Positions 36,605 to 44,181 of a stretch of DNA of 64,000 bases are shown piece by piece. Within the stretch, counting starts at the first letter, position 1, and each line of letters opens with the position of its first letter. Source of the DNA: Phytohabitans sp037414955 (GTDB taxonomy: Bacteria; Actinomycetota; Actinomycetes; Mycobacteriales; Micromonosporaceae). A program made the position numbers and the translations under genes. The notes below the pieces were generated by a model. That model was not told the origin of the DNA. It made no database searches and was given only the letters and a program-made list of their open reading frames with translations. Location: the NCBI GenBank assembly GCA_037414955.1, contig JBBEWH010000180.1, forward strand, positions 25,283-89,282. The letters are read 5' to 3'.

Positions 36605-37249
36605 ATGAGCGATTCCCACCACGCCCCGGTGCAAGGCCGGACGAACTGGAAACGGTTCGGGCTCGCCGCGGGCGTGGTCACCACCATGACCGCCGCCGTG
36701 CTGGTCATGCTTTCGCAGGGCGCCCTGGCGGCCAGTTTCGTGGTCTCCGGCCAGCAGTTCAAGGTGTCGGCCGACCGGCTCTACGCGGAAGGCTTCACCA
36801 ACTACGGCGCGGTCGACGCGCGGTACGGCACGCGCCCCGGCCAGGTGCTCGGCGAGCCGGTCGCGGTCGCCTCGATGAAGTATGCCGAGCTGAACAACAT
36901 GTGTCAGTCGGTGCTCACGAAGCTGCCCATCGTCGGTGAGGTCAGCCTCAAGCTGACCGCGGGCACGGACAAGCCGGTCACCGCGACCAACCTGTTCGTC
37001 GACATGACGCAGATGGACGGCGACGCGACCTTCACCAACATCGAGATCGGCCGGGACGCGTCCGACCTCAAGAAGGGTCCGGGACAGGGGATGCAGGGTC
37101 TGTTCGGCCAGCAGGCCGACAAGGTGGAGATCCTGAACCTCAAGCAGGTCGCCTGGGCCACCACCGCCGGCCAGTTCAAGCTGAACGGCCTGCACCTGGA
37201 GGTCAACCTCGGCGACGAGGAGTGCTTCCAGGACGCCGAAGCGAGCTGA
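36605..37249 (+). CDS. DUF6230-family exported/membrane-anchored protein
   Basis: 214 residues; ATG after GGGAGAGGAGCTCAG. The basic N-terminus is followed by one hydrophobic segment (about 18-42: FGLAAGVVTTMTAAVLVMLS) and ALA-A, so it is either cleaved or anchored. The rest (SFVVSGQQFKVSADRLYAEG, and FTNIEIGRDASDLKKGPGQG further on) fits DUF6230, a family of actinobacterial proteins once annotated as cholesterol esterase and usually followed by a DUF6114 membrane protein. No DUF6114 gene follows here. No lipase Ser-His-Asp signature is visible, so an esterase role is not supported. The last codons run into a 16-bp tandem repeat. Confidence 0.75.
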   Translation: MSDSHHAPVQGRTNWKRFGLAAGVVTTMTAAVLVMLSQGALAASFVVSGQQFKVSADRLYAEGFTNYGAVDARYGTRPGQVLGEPVAVASMKYAELNNMCQSVLTKLPIVGEVSLKLTAGTDKPVTATNLFVDMTQMDGDATFTNIEIGRDASDLKKGPGQGMQGLFGQQADKVEILNLKQVAWATTAGQFKLNGLHLEVNLGDEECFQDAEAS

Positions 37250-37327
37250 CGCCGAAGCGAGCTGACGCCGTAACGAGCTGACGCCGTAACGAGCTGACGC
37301 CGTAACGAGCTGACGCCGAATGCGCTG
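37232..37327 (+). repeat. 16-bp tandem repeat, six units, over the 3' end of the DUF6230 gene
   Basis: Unit GACGCCGAAGCGAGCT (two copies), GACGCCGTAACGAGCT (three) and a diverged sixth. The first unit contains the stop codon TGA; later units are outside the gene. The stop being in the repeat means expansion does not alter the protein. Confidence 0.9.
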
Positions 37328-37375
37328 AGGCGGAAGGGCGGGGGAGCGGTGCGCTCTCCCGCCCTTTCTCTGGTC

Positions 37376-37404
37376 TTGACGTTACCCACGGGTAGGAATA
37401 CGGT
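37376..37404 (+). promoter_or_regulatory. Predicted promoter of the secreted protein gene
   Basis: TTGACG (37376-37381), 17-bp spacer, TACGGT (37399-37404). It is almost identical in layout to the promoter at 36508. A leader hairpin TCCAGAA/TTCTGGA follows at 37415-37438. Confidence 0.55.
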
Positions 37405-37414
37405 GCAGAGAGCC

Positions 37415-37438
37415 TCCAGAAAATCATGCTTTTCTGGA
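37415..37438 (+). promoter_or_regulatory. Leader hairpin TCCAGAA...TTCTGGA, second copy
   Basis: Same 7-bp arms as at 36550, here extended by A/T pairs (CCAGAAAA / TTTTCTGG). It starts 11 bp after the -10 box and ends about 52 bp before the ATG. Confidence 0.5.
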
Positions 37439-37489
37439 TCTCGGCAACATCGTTCATCCATGCGGTTCCCACGCCCCAAGGAGTTCGAG

Positions 37490-38173
37490 ATGGCCCCCAC
37501 ACCCCTCCGGTACGGCATCGTCGCCGCCCTCGCCACGGCGGCGGCGGTCGTCGTGCCCGCCACCCCCGCGCTCGCCGCGCCGTCCACCACCGTCACCCCG
37601 GCCGGGCACGCGTTCAGCGCCTCACTCGTCGCCGGCACGACCGCCGACTTCGTGGTCGGCTCGACCACCGTCGCCTGCGACACGTCCAGCACCGCCGGCG
37701 CCGTGCCGGCCGAGCCGGGCAACGCGACCGCCGACGGCGCGGTCACCTCGGTGATCGCGCCGCCGTCGTTCAGCAACGCCGGCGGCGCCTGCCCGACCAA
37801 CATCGTCTTCACGACGGCCACGACGACCACCAACAACGACGCGGGCGACTGGACGATCGCCCTTCAGTACGACCCGGCCGGCTCCACCGGCACGCTGACC
37901 ATCCCCACCGGCGGCGTCGTCACCACCACCGCCGGCCTCGCGGCCTGCACCATCGTCGTGGCGCCGGACGCCCCGGCCAGCGTCAGCGGCCCGTGGGTGC
38001 CCGGCACGGACACCAGCCTGCCGGTGCTTGACCTGTCGGCCGGTGTCGAGGTGCCGATCGCGGTGAGCGGCGGCTTCGGCTGCCCGACCGCGGCCACGGC
38101 GGCGACGTTCAGCGCGAGCTACGAGATCGCCGACACCACCGACCCGGCCGTCCAGATCACCGTCGGTCCCTGA
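37490..38173 (+). CDS. Secreted Thr/Ala-rich protein, function unknown
   Basis: 227 residues; the ATG at 37490 follows CAAGGAGTTCGAG, a clear ribosome site. The signal peptide (MAPTPLRYGIVAALATAAAV, then VVPATPALA-A) is cut near residue 30. The mature protein is rich in Thr, Ala, Val and Gly with four or more cysteines (VACDTSS, GACPTN, LAACTIV, GFGCPTA). This is compatible with an all-beta extracellular domain with disulfides. I do not recognise a named family. Matching promoter and leader hairpin suggest it is expressed together with the DUF6230 protein just upstream. It ends 7 bp before a family A palindrome. Confidence 0.75.
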   Translation: MAPTPLRYGIVAALATAAAVVVPATPALAAPSTTVTPAGHAFSASLVAGTTADFVVGSTTVACDTSSTAGAVPAEPGNATADGAVTSVIAPPSFSNAGGACPTNIVFTTATTTTNNDAGDWTIALQYDPAGSTGTLTIPTGGVVTTTAGLAACTIVVAPDAPASVSGPWVPGTDTSLPVLDLSAGVEVPIAVSGGFGCPTAATAATFSASYEIADTTDPAVQITVGP

Positions 38174-38180
38174 CCAACCC

Positions 38181-38234
38181 ATGATCAAGGCGTCCCTCAA
38201 GTCGCTAGAACGACTTGAGGGACGCCTTGATCAT
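38181..38234. repeat. Palindrome family A
   Basis: ATGATCAAGGCGTCCCTCAA with its mirror around the centre GTCGCTAGAACGAC; arms are 25 bp with no mismatch apart from the centre. It lies between the secreted protein gene and the SDR gene, immediately upstream of the SDR ribosome site. Confidence 0.95.
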
Positions 38235-38250
38235 GAAAGAGAGTAGCGGC

Positions 38251-39009
38251 ATGCAGAGGTTTGAGGGCAAGGTCGCGCTCGTCACGGGCGCCAGCCGGGG
38301 CATCGGGTACGCCGTCGCGGAGCGCCTGGTCGCGGAGGGCGCGCGGGTGTGCGTGACGGCGCGCAAGCCGGAGCCGCTCGCCGAGGCGGCCGCCGCGCTG
38401 GGCGGTCCGGACCGGGCGATCGCGGTGGCTGGCAAGGCCGACGACCCGGAACACCAGGCGACGGCGGTGGCCCGCGTCATCGAGGAGTTCGGCCGGCTCG
38501 ACGTGCTGGTCGCCAACAGCGGCATCAATCCCACCTTCGGGCCGCTGCTGGACACCGACCCCGGCGCGCTGCGGAAGGTGTTCGAGGTCAACGTGTTCGC
38601 CGCCGTCGCGTGGGCGCGGCGGGCGTACGAGGCATGGCTCGGCGCGCACGGCGGCGCGATCGTCACGATGGCGTCGGTGGCCGGTCTCGGTCCGGCGGCC
38701 GGCCTCGGTGCGTACGGTGCCAGCAAGGCCGCGCTCGCGCACGTCACCGCCCAGCTCGCGGTGGAGCTGGCGCCGGCGGTCCGGGTCAACGCGGTCGCGC
38801 CGGCCGTCGTGAAGACCCGGTTCGCCACCGCCCTGTTCGAGGGGCGCGAGGAGAAGGTGGCCGCCGGCTACCCGCTGGGCCGGCTCGGCGTACCCGAGGA
38901 CGTGGCCGCCGTGGTCGCGTTCCTCGCGTCGGCGGACGCGGCGTGGATCACCGGGCAGACCCTGGTGGTGGACGGCGGCCGTACGCTGGTGGGGGGCTTA
39001 TCGGAGTAG
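38251..39009 (+). CDS. Short-chain dehydrogenase/reductase (SDR, FabG-like)
   Basis: 252 residues from the ATG at 38251 (GAAAGAGAG upstream); an ATG at 38233 lies in the palindrome and is less likely. It is a classical SDR with TGASRGIG (about residues 12-19), NSGIN for the NNAG position (about 90) and the catalytic Ser...Tyr-x3-Lys in SVAGLGPAAGLGAYGASKAA (about 142-162). The C-terminal VDGG is typical. The reaction is NAD(P)H-dependent keto/hydroxy interconversion; the substrate is unknown. It is followed after 13 bp by a TetR regulator, its probable operon partner and repressor. Confidence 0.9.
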   Translation: MQRFEGKVALVTGASRGIGYAVAERLVAEGARVCVTARKPEPLAEAAAALGGPDRAIAVAGKADDPEHQATAVARVIEEFGRLDVLVANSGINPTFGPLLDTDPGALRKVFEVNVFAAVAWARRAYEAWLGAHGGAIVTMASVAGLGPAAGLGAYGASKAALAHVTAQLAVELAPAVRVNAVAPAVVKTRFATALFEGREEKVAAGYPLGRLGVPEDVAAVVAFLASADAAWITGQTLVVDGGRTLVGGLSE

Positions 39010-39022
39010 GGGAGGGGGCGAC

Positions 39023-39745
39023 GTGGCGGCCGAGCAGCAGGTGGCCGATTGGACGGCGTGGGGCCGGGGCAGCATCCCCGGCTCGCGGTCGGCCACGGAC
39101 CCGGATCGCCGGCTGCCGCGCGGCCGGCACGACCTGCCGCGCGAGTTCGTCGCCCGGACCCAGCGCGACCGGCTGATCGACGCGATGGCGCGCACGGTCG
39201 CGGAGAAGGGATACGCGAACACGTCGCTCGGCGACGTCTGCGCCGCGGCCGGCGTCTCCACCCGGGCGTATTACCAGCACTTCGTCGACAAGGAGACCTG
39301 CTTCCTCGCGGCGTTCGAGCTGGGCGTCGAGCTGCTGCAGAAGAGCGTCGCGACGGCGTACGGCGGGCAGCCCGGCCGGTGGCCGGAGCGGATGCGCCGC
39401 GGCCTCGCCACGCTGCTGCACATCCTGGCGGCGGAGCCGGCGTTCGCCGCGCTGGCCGTGGTGGAGGTGATGGCCGCCGGCCCGAAGGCGCTGGCCTGCC
39501 GGCGCGCGCTGCTCGCCAGCTACGTCGAGTTCTTCGCGGCCGCGCCGCGCCGGGCCGGCCAGCCGGAGGTGCCGCGGGTGGCGATCGAGGCGATCATCGC
39601 GGGCATCTACGGCGTCATCTTCGACCACGTCTCCACCGGCCGGGCCACCGAGCTGCCCGACCGCCTGCCCGAACTGACCTATGTGGTGCTGGTGCCCTTC
39701 ATCGGCCCCCGCGCCGCCGCCACCGCCGCGGGTCTAGTCCAGTAG
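39023..39745 (+). CDS. TetR-family transcriptional regulator
   Basis: 240 residues; GTG at 39023 after TAGGGGAGGGGGCGAC. The N-terminus has an unusually long arm (about 45 residues) before the HTH: RDRLIDAMARTVAEKGYANT, then SLGDVCAAAGVSTRAYYQHF (about 53-92). The C-terminal ligand-binding part is helical (about 95-235) and includes a FDHVSTGRATELPDRLPELT segment seen in TetR_C domains of this type. Probably controls itself and the SDR upstream. Its stop overlaps the end of the convergent ECF sigma gene by 12 bp. Confidence 0.9.
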   Translation: MAAEQQVADWTAWGRGSIPGSRSATDPDRRLPRGRHDLPREFVARTQRDRLIDAMARTVAEKGYANTSLGDVCAAAGVSTRAYYQHFVDKETCFLAAFELGVELLQKSVATAYGGQPGRWPERMRRGLATLLHILAAEPAFAALAVVEVMAAGPKALACRRALLASYVEFFAAAPRRAGQPEVPRVAIEAIIAGIYGVIFDHVSTGRATELPDRLPELTYVVLVPFIGPRAAATAAGLVQ

Positions 39746-40321
39746 GTACCGGTCGGTGATGCCCTCGGCGGCGAGCCGCTCCGCGATGCGGCGCAGCGCG
39801 GTCCGTAGCCGGGACTTCGCCGTGCCCTGGGGGATGTCGAGCGTCTCGGCGACCTCCCGGTAGCTGAGACCGGAGTAGTAGGCCAGCTCGATCGGCATCC
39901 GGTACAGCTCGGGCAGCTCGTCGACGGCCGACCGGACGACCTTGCGCACCAGGCTGGCCATGACCGACTGCTCCACGCCCGCCGGCTCCGCCACCGGGCC
40001 GGCGCGCGAGGCCGTGTGCCGTTCCCGGGTGCCCTGCCGGCGCAGCCAGTCGATCGCGCGGCGCCGCGCGATCAGGCAGAGCCAGCCGCCCAACGGGGCC
40101 AGGTCCGGGCGGTACCGTTCGGGGCGCGTCCACAACTCGACGAACACGTCCTGGGTGATGTCCTCCGCGGTGGCCCGGTCCTCGGTGATCCGTAGCGCGA
40201 TGCCGTGCACCGCCCGGGCATGCGTGTCGAACGCTTCCCCGAGGGCGTCCTCGCGGCCGGCGATGAGCGCGTCCCGTAGCCACGCGTCGCGGACGCGGAT
40301 GTCGACCGCCACGCTAATCAC
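39734..40321 (-). CDS. ECF-type RNA polymerase sigma factor
   Basis: 195 residues from a GTG at 40319-40321 that overlaps the stop of the upstream zinc-finger gene; a second GTG three codons later (40312) is also possible. Sigma2 (HARAVHGIALRITEDRATAE, DITQDVFVELWTRPERYRPD, WLCLIARRRAIDWLRRQ) spans about 30-100. Sigma4 (LPELYRMPIELAYYSGLSYR, EVAETLDIPQGTAKSRLRTA) spans about 130-180. Size and organisation are standard for ECF sigma factors of the SigK/SigL-like groups. It is the second gene of an operon with a zinc-finger / maleylpyruvate-isomerase-fold protein that is its likely anti-sigma factor. Confidence 0.9.
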   Translation of the reverse strand: MISVAVDIRVRDAWLRDALIAGREDALGEAFDTHARAVHGIALRITEDRATAEDITQDVFVELWTRPERYRPDLAPLGGWLCLIARRRAIDWLRRQGTRERHTASRAGPVAEPAGVEQSVMASLVRKVVRSAVDELPELYRMPIELAYYSGLSYREVAETLDIPQGTAKSRLRTALRRIAERLAAEGITDRYLLD

Positions 40322-41270
40322 ATCCCATCGTCACGACGACGGCGAGGAAGTCGCGGGCCGCCCGCGCGTCGCCGTCGATCGTCACGCCGGCGGTGTCCGG
40401 TGTCCGCCGCCCCGCCAGCAGCCGGCAGAACGCGACCGCGGACGTCGACACCGTCGCGAGCGCGGCGGTGTCTCCGGTGGGCGGGACGGCCGCCGACAGG
40501 GCGACACTGCGCTCCTCGCCGCCGGGACCGGTGAGGGCCAGCCGGATCGACTGACCGGGCCGGCCCCGCCGGGCGGTGTCCAGCGCGCCGGGCAGCAACC
40601 GGCTGGCGAACGCGATGACGTGCCGCAGTTGCGCGGGGGTCGGATCCCGCTCGGCCAGCTGGAGGCTGGTGCGGATGTCGTCGGCGTGGATCCAGGTCTC
40701 GAAGGCGCGCTGGGTCAGCGCCCCGCGCAGCGGATGCCGGACGGCGCCGCCGGCCAGGAGCACCTCGCGGTCCAGCACGGCCGGGTCGGCCCGGCCGACC
40801 GCGTGGACCAGGTCGGTCGCCTGCCGGCGCCAGCGGTGGGCGACGTCCGTGGTCACCGGCGCCGGATCGAGTCCGAGGCCGGACGTGACCAGCGCGTCAT
40901 TGTCGGCGAGATGCGCCACGAGGTGCCGCACCGTCGCGTAACCGCCGACCGGCGCGGCCCACTGCGCCGGCGAGAGCTCCGCGAGCAGTTCCGCGAAGGC
41001 GGCCAGCTGCACGGAGTACAACTCCACCAGGACCGTGCGGTCGGGTGGGCGGGCGGCCCGGGCGGCGGCGAACACCCCGGCCCGCAGCCCGGCCGGCAGC
41101 GGCGGGGCGGGCCCGGGGGAGAGCCAACCGCTGGTGCGCCGGAACCGGTCGAGCTCGGCCGCGCACGTCGGGCAGTGCGCCACGTGCCGCTCGACCGACG
41201 CGGCCTCCGCCGGTGAACACGCGTCCAGCGCGTGGTCCGCCAGCAGGTCGCGGGGGTGCGTGCCGTCCAT
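40314..41270 (-). CDS. Anti-sigma zinc finger fused to a mycothiol-dependent maleylpyruvate isomerase-like (DinB-fold) domain
   Basis: 318 residues; ATG at 41268-41270 after GAGGAGGCGACG. The N-terminal zinc finger has H-x3-C-x2-C (HVAHCPTC, about residues 28-35), the anti-sigma type. Residues about 75-200 look like the MDMPI/DinB four-helix domain: LVELYSVQLAAFAELLAELS, then TVRHLVAHLADNDALV and AFETWIHADDIR, with the His residues that hold metal. The remainder is an SCP2-like C-terminal domain. There is no membrane helix, so this would be a soluble, possibly thiol- or metal-responsive, anti-sigma factor. It precedes and overlaps the sigma gene. Confidence 0.8.
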   Translation of the reverse strand: MDGTHPRDLLADHALDACSPAEAASVERHVAHCPTCAAELDRFRRTSGWLSPGPAPPLPAGLRAGVFAAARAARPPDRTVLVELYSVQLAAFAELLAELSPAQWAAPVGGYATVRHLVAHLADNDALVTSGLGLDPAPVTTDVAHRWRRQATDLVHAVGRADPAVLDREVLLAGGAVRHPLRGALTQRAFETWIHADDIRTSLQLAERDPTPAQLRHVIAFASRLLPGALDTARRGRPGQSIRLALTGPGGEERSVALSAAVPPTGDTAALATVSTSAVAFCRLLAGRRTPDTAGVTIDGDARAARDFLAVVVTMGCD

Positions 41271-41378
41271 CGTCGCCTCCTCGTTCTCCACATCTTCGAC
41301 GCCGTCGACAGTGGTGGGCGCGTAGTGACGCACGCCCGACAGCCGGTCCGCTACGGCGTCACCCGGCAGCCCGTCCCG

Positions 41379-42824
41379 CTACAGCGTCACCAGCGCGCGG
41401 CCGGCCAGGCCGAGGCCGACGAGCAGGACCAGTGCGGCGGTGCCGGCCGGCATCAGGCGGGCCAGCCGGTCCCCGCGCAGCCGGGCCGGCCACCGGTCGC
41501 GCAGCCGCACCAGCAGCAGCCCCGCCGCGGTGAGCACGGCCGCCATGCCCAGCCCGTAGGCCACGACGAGGAGCACACCGAACGCCGTGCGACCCAGCGC
41601 CACCGCGCCGAGCAGCACGACGAGCGCCGACGGGCTGGGCACCAGGCCGCCGGCGACACCGAGGCCCAGCAGCGACAGCCGGCCCGGCCGCGGCCCGTGC
41701 CCGTGGTGCTGCCCGCCGTGGTGGTCATGGCCGCCGTGGCTGTGGCTATGGCTGTGGTCGTGGTCGTGGTCGTGGTCGTGACTATGGCCGGGGCTGTGAC
41801 TGTGGTCGGGGCCGTGGCTGTGGTCGAAGCCGCGCCGGCGGCGCAGCCCGCGCAGCATGCCGATCCCGACCGCCGCCACCAGCACGCCGCTGACCACGCC
41901 GAGCCAGCCGAGCACCGTCTCGCCGGCGAGCCGTGCGGCGGTCGTGAGCAGCAGGCCCAGCACGAGGACGCCGCCGGTGTGGGTGAGCGTGACGGTGGCA
42001 CCGACGGCGACCGCGTCGCGCGGCCGGCCCCGGCGCCCGACCAGGTACGCCGCCATGACCGTCTTGCCGTGCCCGGGCAGCAGCGCGTGTCCGGCGCCCA
42101 GCGCCAGCGCCAGCAGGACCGCGAGGACGCCGATCAGCGGCGTGACCCGGGGTGCGGCGAGCCAGCCGCGTAACGTCGACTCCGCGCCGGCCAGCCAGCC
42201 CGGTGTCGCGGCCGCCGCCGATCCCGGAGCGCCATCCGCCGCGGCGGTGCCGGTGCCCGGCGCGACCAGCAGCCGCGCCCGCCGCACGTCCAGCGGCGAG
42301 GCGAGCAGGTCCTGCGGGTACGCCGTCAGGCCGGCGCTCACGCTGCGCGCGGGCAGCGGCGAGTCCACCCGGACGCCGTCGCCGACCGCGGTCAGCTCCC
42401 GCCAGCCGATCCGGTCGGCGTACCGGGTGTTGACGACCTCGACGGTCGCCGGGCCGGACAGCGCCGCCGGCGCCGACAGCCCGCACGACAGCCGGCTGGT
42501 CGGCAGCCCGCCGGTGCCGGCGGCGTACCCGAGCGCGTGCCGCACCACGGTCCAGGACAGCCGCCGGCCGTCGACCGTCACGGCCAGGTCCCGCGCGACC
42601 GCCGCGCAGCCGGCCGCGCCGGTCTGGTCCACTGTGGACCGCTCCTGGAGCGTCGGCAGCTCGGCGAGGTCGACGATCGCCGCGACCTCGATCCGGTCCG
42701 GGGTCAGGGTGAACGCGTGGAGCTGGTTGACGGAGAAGTCGCCCAGCGGGTGTGCCGCGGCGGCCCCGGGCACCAGCAGCGCCGCGAACACGGCGGCGCA
42801 CAGGACGAGCGGCCACCGCTTCAT
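41379..42824 (-). CDS. NicO-family nickel/cobalt efflux-type membrane protein with His-rich loop
   Basis: 481 residues; the ATG at 42822-42824 overlaps the upstream stop (ATGA). A signal peptide (to about AAA-HPLG, residue 25) leads to an extracytoplasmic beta-rich domain of about 190 residues starting HPLGDFSVNQ. Six to eight membrane helices follow. The first membrane block has LGAGHALLPGHGKTVMAAYL, the NicO/RcnA metal-binding helix. A cytoplasmic loop is extremely His/Asp-rich (HSHDHDHDHDHSHSHSHGG, then HDHHGGQHHGHG), expected to bind Ni, Co or Zn. The second block has GGLVPSPSALVVLLGAVALG. It is last in an operon with DUF4331 and TPR genes. Confidence 0.85.
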   Translation of the reverse strand: MKRWPLVLCAAVFAALLVPGAAAAHPLGDFSVNQLHAFTLTPDRIEVAAIVDLAELPTLQERSTVDQTGAAGCAAVARDLAVTVDGRRLSWTVVRHALGYAAGTGGLPTSRLSCGLSAPAALSGPATVEVVNTRYADRIGWRELTAVGDGVRVDSPLPARSVSAGLTAYPQDLLASPLDVRRARLLVAPGTGTAAADGAPGSAAAATPGWLAGAESTLRGWLAAPRVTPLIGVLAVLLALALGAGHALLPGHGKTVMAAYLVGRRGRPRDAVAVGATVTLTHTGGVLVLGLLLTTAARLAGETVLGWLGVVSGVLVAAVGIGMLRGLRRRRGFDHSHGPDHSHSPGHSHDHDHDHDHSHSHSHGGHDHHGGQHHGHGPRPGRLSLLGLGVAGGLVPSPSALVVLLGAVALGRTAFGVLLVVAYGLGMAAVLTAAGLLLVRLRDRWPARLRGDRLARLMPAGTAALVLLVGLGLAGRALVTL

Positions 42825-44110
42825 GACCGCTCCAGCGCGGTGAGGGTGCGCGCCGCGACCGGGGCGTCGAGCGGGGAGAACGACGGGTTGGCGGCCAGCG
42901 CGCGGCGCAGCTGCCGCCGTGCGGTGTCCCGGTCGCCGGTGGCCAGCGCGATCATGCCGTGGTGGAAGGCGACCGTGGCGTCGGGCCGGCCGCGTTCGCT
43001 GGCCCGACGCGCGTACGGCAGGGCCTCGGCCGAGCGGCCGGCCAGGTGCAGTGCCCAGCCCAGCGCGTCGGCGACGTCGGTGAACGTGCGGCGCTGCCAC
43101 TCCCGCCGCGCCAGCCGTACCGCCTCGTCCGGACGCCCCTCGGCGAGCGCCAGCGCGACGCCGGTCAGGTCGTCGGCGCCGCCGTTGGCGGTGAACAGGT
43201 CCTGCGCGGCCCGGGCCAGCCGCAGCGGCTCGGCCGGATCCCGCCGGGCGGCGCGCAGCAGGGTCGCGTGGTCGAGGAACGCGTCGGCCGTCGGCGCGCG
43301 GTGGGTCACCCACACCGCGTCGACGAGGGCCGCGTCGAGGTCGCCCCGGGCGGCGGCCAGCCGGGCCCGCTGCCGGCGCAGCTCCACGCTGTCCGGGTCG
43401 ACGCGCAGGCCCGCCTCGACGTGCCGGCCGGCCGCACCGAGGTCGCCCTGGTGCCAGGCGAGCTGGGCGAGCTGCGCGCGCACGTACCCGGTGTCCGCCG
43501 GATCGGCCGCCGCCGTGAGGGCGCGGTCCAGCAGCCCGGCGGCGGCGTCGAGCTGGCCGCGCTGTTCGAGGTCGTACGCGCCTCGCGTGAACGCGGCGAC
43601 ACCCGGCCGCAGGTCGAGCATCCGCTGTACCGCCGCGGTGGCCGCGCCGGCGTCGCCGAGCTGGGTGTACGCGTCGGCCAGCACGCCCTCGGCGGTGGCC
43701 AGGTAACCGTTGTGCCGCAACGCCGCCAGCGCCAGGTCCCGCCCGGCGGCGAAGTCGTGCCGGGCGTTGGCCAGCGCGCCCAGGCCGGTCAGGGCCGGCG
43801 CGTTGCCTTCCGGGTGCGCGTCGAGGGAGGTGCGCAGCGCGCCCTCGGCCTTCGGGTAGTACGTCGGGTCGCCGGTGACCCGAGCGCGCTCCACGTACGC
43901 GGCGCCGAGCGCCGCCCAGGCGGTCCAGTCGCCCGGTACCAGGCGCAGCCGTTCCTGGGTATGGGAGATCTCGAGGGCCAGCCGGTCCGTCGTCGCCGGC
44001 GGTCCGCCGGCGGTCGACCAGGGCGTCGCCGGCCGCCGGCCGGCCGCGGCGCCGACGCCCAGGAGCAGCGCGGCCGCCAGTATCACGAAGAGAACAGTGC
44101 GCAGTCGCAT
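42821..44110 (-). CDS. Exported or anchored TPR protein
   Basis: 429 residues; ATG at 44108-44110 after GGAGGCTTCC. The N-terminal hydrophobic segment (MRLRTVLFVILAAALLLGVG) is a signal anchor. The rest is a TPR-type helical repeat protein (about 60-420). Repeats include AWAALGAAYVERARVTGDPT, TAEGVLADAYTQLGDAGAAT, ALGWALHLAGRSAEALPYAR and AFHHGMIALATGDRDTARRQ. TPR proteins act as binding scaffolds; the partner here is probably one of the two operon neighbours, the DUF4331 protein upstream (71 bp gap) and the NicO transporter downstream (4-bp overlap). Exact role unknown. Confidence 0.8.
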   Translation of the reverse strand: MRLRTVLFVILAAALLLGVGAAAGRRPATPWSTAGGPPATTDRLALEISHTQERLRLVPGDWTAWAALGAAYVERARVTGDPTYYPKAEGALRTSLDAHPEGNAPALTGLGALANARHDFAAGRDLALAALRHNGYLATAEGVLADAYTQLGDAGAATAAVQRMLDLRPGVAAFTRGAYDLEQRGQLDAAAGLLDRALTAAADPADTGYVRAQLAQLAWHQGDLGAAGRHVEAGLRVDPDSVELRRQRARLAAARGDLDAALVDAVWVTHRAPTADAFLDHATLLRAARRDPAEPLRLARAAQDLFTANGGADDLTGVALALAEGRPDEAVRLARREWQRRTFTDVADALGWALHLAGRSAEALPYARRASERGRPDATVAFHHGMIALATGDRDTARRQLRRALAANPSFSPLDAPVAARTLTALERS

Positions 44111-44181
44111 GGAAGCCTCCACGGAATCGGGCCAGGAATCGGGCCCGGGGGTGTGCCGGAACGGCACACCCCCGGACGGGG

